This document shows, piece by piece, positions 7,541 to 10,266 of a stretch of DNA of 10,266 bases. Under the pieces are notes generated by a model, which was not told the origin of the DNA, did not search any database, and worked only from the letters and a program-made list of their open reading frames with translations. The stretch spans positions 1-10,266 of the forward strand of contig JAIRWZ010000101.1 in assembly GCA_031268615.1 (NCBI GenBank). Direction: 5' to 3'. The stretch is from Actinomycetes bacterium (GTDB lineage Bacteria > Actinomycetota > Coriobacteriia > WRKU01 > WQUG01). Made by a program: the position numbers and the translations under genes. The first letter of the stretch is position 1, and each line of letters begins with the position of its first letter.

Positions 7541-7549
7541 TGATATACT
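7541..7549 (+). promoter_or_regulatory. Possible extended -10 promoter of the toxin-antitoxin-like pair
   Basis: TGA followed by TATACT (7544-7549) forms an extended -10 element. No convincing -35 hexamer lies at 16-18 bases upstream. It is 48 bases before the ATG at 7597 and is the best promoter candidate in the folC to 7597 gap. Confidence 0.4.
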
Positions 7550-7596
7550 GAAAGAGTTCGAAGACGTGAATTATGAGCAATAAGGAATGAGTGATA

Positions 7597-7782
7597 ATGA
7601 CCTTTCCAACAAAAGGTGTTTTTTGGGGAATCGCCTTTGAAGAATCTCTCCATCGTGTGGGGCCGCAAAGCGATTTCATCTATCCCTGCAGTCTACCCGG
7701 ACGGCCCGTTGCCAAGTCATTAGGAGGGCGCAGCTCCAAAAAGAATAGGCGTAGCACCGCAAAATCGCCTGTCCTGAAATGA
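7597..7782 (+). CDS. Small basic ORF upstream of the zeta-like gene, candidate antitoxin
   Basis: This 61-residue protein has a basic C-terminal half (LGGRSSKKNRR). I do not recognise a family. The ATG at 7597 has AAGGA ten bases upstream; the GTG at 7591 is an alternative but would be only four bases from that site. Its stop overlaps the zeta-like gene as ATGA, the coupling typical of toxin-antitoxin pairs in which the antitoxin is made first. A T6 run lies at 7610-7615. A different frame upstream of it, beginning at the ATG at 7588, would join this frame if one T were absent, so a different true N-terminus or a slippage site cannot be excluded. Antitoxin function is inferred only from position and coupling. 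Confidence 0.55.
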   Translation: MTFPTKGVFWGIAFEESLHRVGPQSDFIYPCSLPGRPVAKSLGGRSSKKNRRSTAKSPVLK

Positions 7783-8387
7783 AGGGGTATCGACCACGAT
7801 TACTTGTTGTTTTGGGACCGAACGGTTCAGGGAAATCCTCAATCTTTTCCGAACTACTGACGGTTTATACGTCTTCTGGTCTGGAGTTCTTCAATCCTGA
7901 TATCGTGGGAAAGGTCTATTTTTCTGACGTTTCGAATGACATTGAACGGTCGAAACGAGCAATACTTTGGTGTGGCCGACAACAAAAACGATGTCTTGCA
8001 AATCGGTGTTCGTTCGGGCTGGAAACGGTTGGAGCCAGCATTGGTTCTTTGCGAATAGTTCAACGTGCGCGTAATGCTGACTATTATATTGAGTTACTTT
8101 TTGTATCGACAGAAAGTCCCGAAATCAACCTGCGGCGCATTGCGGAACGGGTTGAACGAGGTGGGCATTGGGTTGAACCAGAAACAGTAAAAAGGCGGTA
8201 TCGTCAGGTTATGGAACGCTTGCCGGAATACTTATTTCTGGCAGATGAAATCACTGTTGTGGATAACTCACGGGATGGCGTGGGAAGAGCGCGCGCTCTA
8301 CTGCGAAAAGATTGCGACGGGGTAACGATTACCGCTGACGGCCAAGGTGTCGGCTGGTTGCAAAAATACTTGCCCGGATACTTTTAG
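7779..8387 (+). CDS. Zeta-toxin-type P-loop kinase
   Basis: This 202-residue P-loop protein resembles the zeta toxin domain family. Walker A is GPNGSGKSS (13-21), followed by NPD (39-41), FGLET (79-83), and the arginine/glycine block RRIAERVERGGHWV (119-132), close to the R..RV..GGH.V pattern of stand-alone zeta-like proteins. VVDNS (160-164) lies near the C-terminal end of the kinase core. Known zeta/PezT toxins phosphorylate UDP-N-acetyl sugars and block wall synthesis; whether this protein does so is inference. The ATG overlaps the stop of the small upstream ORF (ATGA) and has no strong ribosome site, so translation is probably coupled. The gene is bracketed by two copies of the folC 3' end, which suggests that the pair arrived as a cassette. 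An uncharacterised nucleotide kinase is the main alternative. Confidence 0.82.
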   Translation: MKGYRPRLLVVLGPNGSGKSSIFSELLTVYTSSGLEFFNPDIVGKVYFSDVSNDIERSKRAILWCGRQQKRCLANRCSFGLETVGASIGSLRIVQRARNADYYIELLFVSTESPEINLRRIAERVERGGHWVEPETVKRRYRQVMERLPEYLFLADEITVVDNSRDGVGRARALLRKDCDGVTITADGQGVGWLQKYLPGYF

Positions 8388-8467
8388 CGCCAATGCCCTT
8401 TCAGGTGCGCGGACTTTGAAGTAAGAGTTAGTCGCCCTGAGATATTGGCTCCCGCAGACTTTATGGC

Positions 8468-8587
8468 GAGGTAGTAAAGGGGTGAGTACGTCCAGACCTG
8501 CATGAATGGACGCGCTCGCTCATTTTCAAATAGCAGCCACTCAAGCGCTGCTTATTTACTGGTAGTCTGGCGCTGTATCCTCTGATT
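8468..8587 (+). pseudogene. Decayed second copy of the folC 3' end
   Basis: Translation in pieces gives EVVKG, STSRP, then AATQALLI and, after a one-base shift, TGSLALYPLI. These match QVIKR, VERP, AATQPLLI and TGSLTLYPLI at the end of FolC. In-frame stops and indels show that it is not expressed as FolC. Weaker similarity may begin as far up as 8394 (MPF against CPF). It has no 5' part of folC and no start codon of its own. It begins soon after the zeta-like gene stop and its end runs into the xre gene on the other strand. It is either the original chromosomal 3' end displaced by integration or a duplicate left by recombination. Confidence 0.72.
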
Positions 8588-8843
8588 GTTGCGGTTGCTG
8601 CCTGTCGGTGGCTCTTGGGTATTGCAGCAAAGAGGAAACATCAACATTTAGCGCAATCGCGATATTGAGGAGCGTTTTCATACTGGGCGCTCGTACTCCC
8701 TGTTCAATGTAGCCGATGGACACACGATCCAGCCCCACTTTTTGGGCGAGTGCTTCTTGTGACAGTTTCCGACACTTCCGGACAGACTGAATCTGTGCGC
8801 CCAGTTGACGTAAAAATAGCTTGTAATCGCAATCCTGAATCAT
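8556..8843 (-). CDS. XRE/Cro-CI family transcriptional repressor
   Basis: This 95-residue DNA-binding protein is a single helix-turn-helix domain. The HTH spans about residues 12-66, with QIQSVRKCRKLSQEALAQKVG, then VSIGYIEQGVRAPSMKTLLNIA, and the usual hydrophobic end ALNVDVSSLL. The tail after residue 74 is Gln/Asp-rich and has no domain. Its last codons, SEDTAPDYQ, are read antisense through the decayed folC copy, so this tail was probably acquired by chance. The gene is divergent from the secreted-peptide locus. The shared intergenic space has three operator-like palindromes, which suggests control of its own transcription and of the rightward promoter. No strong ribosome site precedes the ATG at 8843. 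The small size fits a Cro/SinR-like repressor without an effector domain. Confidence 0.87.
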   Translation of the reverse strand: MIQDCDYKLFLRQLGAQIQSVRKCRKLSQEALAQKVGLDRVSIGYIEQGVRAPSMKTLLNIAIALNVDVSSLLQYPRATDRQQPQQSEDTAPDYQ

Positions 8844-8852
8844 AGCTAAAAC

Positions 8853-8870
8853 ATAAACTACCAGTTAGCA
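8853..8870. promoter_or_regulatory. Operator-like site O3 (degenerate left half)
   Basis: Left half ATAAAC (8853-8858), 5-base spacer TACCA and right half GTTAGCA (8864-8870). This is the site nearest the xre start and would block its transcription if bound. Only the right half is a good match to O1. Confidence 0.45.
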
Positions 8871-8876
8871 AACAAC

Positions 8877-8895
8877 CACTAACAATCAGTTTGCA
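8877..8895. promoter_or_regulatory. Operator-like site O2 over the -35 box
   Basis: Left half CACTAAC (8877-8883), 5-base spacer AATCA and right half GTTTGCA (8889-8895). It overlaps the -35 hexamer TTGCAA of the rightward promoter. CAGTTTGCAAAG (8887-8898) is also a near direct repeat of CAGTTAGCAAAC (8862-8873). Confidence 0.6.
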
Positions 8896-8919
8896 AAGTC
8901 CCGCGTAGTGAGTTATTAT
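8891..8919 (+). promoter_or_regulatory. Rightward promoter of the secreted-peptide locus
   Basis: -35 TTGCAA (8891-8896), 17-base spacer and -10 TATTAT (8914-8919). The start is expected near 8926, inside operator O1. AAGGGGAG lies just before the ATG at 8972. Confidence 0.65.
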
Positions 8920-8938
8920 GCTAACTAATAGTTAGCAT
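8918..8938. promoter_or_regulatory. Operator-like site O1, perfect 8-5-8 palindrome
   Basis: ATGCTAAC (8918-8925), spacer TAATA and GTTAGCAT (8931-8938) form a perfect inverted repeat. It covers the -10 edge and start site of the rightward promoter, the position expected for a repressor such as the adjacent XRE protein. Confidence 0.75.
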
Positions 8939-8971
8939 TAGTGTGACACTTGCGAGAGAAAGGGGAGTAGT

Positions 8972-9188
8972 ATGCGAAGGGCTGCAGTTATTGTTTTGAT
9001 GTGTGTCTGTTTGCTCTTATCATTAGCAGCGACTGCTCATGCTGCGGGTAAGACCGTCCCTATGAGTTTCGGCGTAGGCAACGTAGCAGTCGCAAAAACC
9101 ATTCGTTAGCGGAACCATAAAAATCGAAATGACCCATACGGCATTTGACGCGAAAAGAACGACGACGGTTGGGGGTTTGAGCTGGTAA
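8972..9188 (+). pseudogene. Small secreted peptide gene with a one-base frameshift
   Basis: The intact frame from the ATG at 8972 ends at 9109 and gives 45 residues. It has a clear Sec signal: MRRAAVIVLMCVCLLLSLAA, then ATAHA before a likely cleavage site and AGKTVPMSFG. At the A5 run 9094-9098, removing one A would join this frame to a second open stretch that continues KPFVSGTIKIEMTHTAF to a stop at 9186-9188, giving about 71 residues that end in TTTVGGLSW. This looks like a recent frameshift, a sequencing error, or slippage-controlled expression. Upstream are a purine-rich AAGGGGAG and a promoter under operator-like sites. The mature peptide would be 45-50 residues. I do not recognise the family. 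It has no cysteines in the mature part and is not a clear lantibiotic or lactococcin 972-type peptide. Confidence 0.6.
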
Positions 9189-9278
9189 GGAAGGCAGCGC
9201 ACTAGTCGCAATGTCTAGCTTGAGCCAGTCAACTGTTGGAAATTTGTAAATTTATAGGGAAAGGAAAGGCATAAAGTG

Positions 9279-9698
9279 ATGAAACATTCAAAAATAATTG
9301 TGGGCATTCTTCTTCTGATGGTATTTTTCATAATTCCTGCCAGCGGATACGCACATGATGTTTCCGGGACAAAGAAAACAACAGCCGTGGCCGGGACGGT
9401 AAAGAATTGGAAATGGACTATCAAAAATCACCGAATAGGCGGATATGCGTCTGGACAGAATCAGGGTAACGCCCACCCTATGCAAATTCGCATGCAAGCT
9501 TATCGAAATATCGGCATTACACTTTCTTGGTCAACGTATGCAACAATTCAAGCAGGAAAAACAGGAAAAACAGCAGTACGATTAGGCTGCAAAGCGCCTT
9601 GGACTTTTGGCAACCATCCGTTTCGTGCATGGATTAACCCAGCGGCGGCACTATCGCCGTGGACTGGATACGCAAACGCAGTCCAAACAAATTTCTAA
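9279..9698 (+). CDS. Secreted Trp-rich protein of unknown family
   Basis: This 139-residue protein has an N-terminal signal: MKHSK, a hydrophobic core IIVGILLLMVFFII, then PASGYAHD with likely cleavage near YA/HD. The mature part has six tryptophans spread through it (NWKW, LSWSTY, APWTFG, RAWINP, SPWTGY), one cysteine (RLGCKAP) and many Gly, Thr and Asn residues, suggesting a compact beta-rich fold. GGAAAGG nine bases before supports the ATG at 9279; the GTG at 9276 is an alternative. It follows the broken small secreted ORF by 90 bases and precedes a membrane-protein gene by 104 bases. No family is recognised. A bacteriocin-like or surface-acting secreted peptide is possible, and the adjacent membrane protein could then give immunity or export. 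Both ideas are inference from order alone. Confidence 0.75.
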   Translation: MKHSKIIVGILLLMVFFIIPASGYAHDVSGTKKTTAVAGTVKNWKWTIKNHRIGGYASGQNQGNAHPMQIRMQAYRNIGITLSWSTYATIQAGKTGKTAVRLGCKAPWTFGNHPFRAWINPAAALSPWTGYANAVQTNF

Positions 9699-9699
9699 G

Positions 9700-9729
9700 T
9701 TGTTTTAATAGGTTATATAGAGCTATAGT
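9700..9729 (+). promoter_or_regulatory. Possible promoter before the membrane-protein gene
   Basis: -35 TTGTTT (9700-9705), 18-base spacer and -10 TATAGT (9724-9729), directly after the stop of the secreted-protein gene. The start would be near 9736, placing the hairpin 9732-9767 at the very 5' end of the transcript. Confidence 0.45.
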
Positions 9730-9731
9730 GT

Positions 9732-9767
9732 GGAGTGCGTCTGTGCTGCAAAAGATGGACGCACTTC
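9732..9767 (+). other. Stem-loop in the 5' leader of the membrane-protein gene
   Basis: AGTGCGTC (9734-9741) pairs perfectly with GACGCACT (9758-9765), extended by a G-U and a G-C pair, around a 16-base loop. There is no following T run, so it is not a standard terminator. A leader or RNA-stabilising role is possible. Confidence 0.45.
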
Positions 9768-9802
9768 GGTGAAGAATGTAGCAGGGAAATTTTCGAGAGA
9801 GG

Positions 9803-10266
9803 ATGGGTGTACAAAAAATGCCTTTTAGAAAACTTGCTGTCAATAGTTTACGGACTTTTGCAATTCAGGGGATAGTGCTTGTGATTGCTTTGCCTTTTGT
9901 CGCAATATCACTTAGCACTATGTTTCCTGTGGCTCTTGTTGGGCCGATTGTATATGTATTCCTTGGCTACAAGTTCCTGTACCCTCTTCCAAAGTATAAT
10001 TGGCTTTCAGTGATGAGCCTACTGATATTTTTTGGGCTACTTTTTGGTGTCTATTACATCGTAGGCCCTATCCCCGGCAACGATGAGGGTTTTTTTACTG
10101 GTATTAATTCACCCACTGGTCTTGTGCTTCTGTTTAACTATCAGGCAACCATGTTGGTTATTACGGTGGTTGCGTATTTTGATGCTTTTTTAAATTTTCT
10201 CGCGGGGAATAGCTCGTTTATTCCTAAGGATTTTTTTGGAAATGATCTTCCATTTATGACATATAT
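9803..10266 (+). CDS. Polytopic membrane protein of unknown function (3' end outside window)
   Basis: From the ATG at 9803 the frame stays open for 154 codons to the window end. The product begins MGVQKMPFRKLAVNSL and has about four hydrophobic segments, near residues 19-40 (IQGIVLVIALPF), 42-58, 68-86 (LLIFFGLLFGVYY) and 105-130 (GLVLLFNYQ to AYFDAFLNF). The ATG at 9818 (MPFRKL) is a possible start; GAGAGAGG lies directly before 9803, an unusually short spacing. The coding region is AT-rich compared with valS. I recognise no family. It follows the secreted-protein gene, so an immunity, export or anchoring partner is conceivable. The visible N-terminal part shows no ATP-binding motif and no enzyme signature. 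Confidence 0.7.
   Translation, partial: MGVQKMPFRKLAVNSLRTFAIQGIVLVIALPFVAISLSTMFPVALVGPIVYVFLGYKFLYPLPKYNWLSVMSLLIFFGLLFGVYYIVGPIPGNDEGFFTGINSPTGLVLLFNYQATMLVITVVAYFDAFLNFLAGNSSFIPKDFFGNDLPFMTY

Noticed and set aside
8508..8524. Terminator after the zeta-like gene
   Set aside because: The GC-rich stretch forms only a weak stem and overlaps the decayed folC copy, which explains the sequence better.
9660..9685. Hairpin TGGACTG/CAGTCCA as terminator of the secreted-protein gene
   Set aside because: It lies inside the coding sequence and is followed by AACAAATTT rather than a T run.
1..10266. CRISPR array, tRNA or rRNA genes
   Set aside because: No regularly spaced repeats and no tRNA cloverleaf or rRNA-like segments were seen on either strand by eye.

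Overview
The window looks like the chromosome of a Gram-positive, probably anaerobic bacterium. A lipoprotein metal-binding subunit, sigma-70-type promoters, strong AGGAGG ribosome sites and the wording of the ValS and FolC motifs (for example GTNGKTS in FolC) fit a lineage such as Coriobacteriia or a higher-GC Clostridia. This placement is inference and should be held loosely.

Bases 1-3036 are a leftward metal-uptake operon in the order fur/zur, znuA (lipoprotein), znuC (ATPase), znuB (permease, cut by the window edge). One promoter with a 17-bp spacer lies upstream. Its -10 box sits inside a perfect 11-1-11 palindrome of Fur-box type, so the regulator very likely controls its own operon.

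Bases 3037-7494 run rightward and hold two housekeeping genes: valS (valyl-tRNA synthetase) and folC (folylpolyglutamate/dihydrofolate synthase). A palindromic element with short inverted ends lies between them and overlaps the valS stop codon. Two further small palindromes sit in frame inside folC. ValS carries an extra segment of about 30 residues.

Bases 7495-8590 hold a short antitoxin-like ORF overlapping by ATGA a zeta-toxin-type P-loop kinase gene. This pair is bracketed by the 3' end of folC (7360-7476) and a second, decayed copy of the same folC 3' end (about 8468-8587). The arrangement suggests that the cassette entered at the folC end by recombination that duplicated the target.

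Bases 8591-10266 are AT-richer and look acquired. A leftward XRE/Cro-type repressor gene faces a rightward locus. Between them are three related operator-like sites (half-site GTTAGCA, 5-bp spacer) placed over the -35 and -10 of the rightward promoter. Downstream are a small signal-peptide ORF broken by a one-base shift at an A5 run, a 139-residue Trp-rich secreted protein, and the start of a polytopic membrane protein. I recognise none of these last three families. A repressor-controlled secreted peptide or bacteriocin-like locus is the most interesting hypothesis, and it is not proven.
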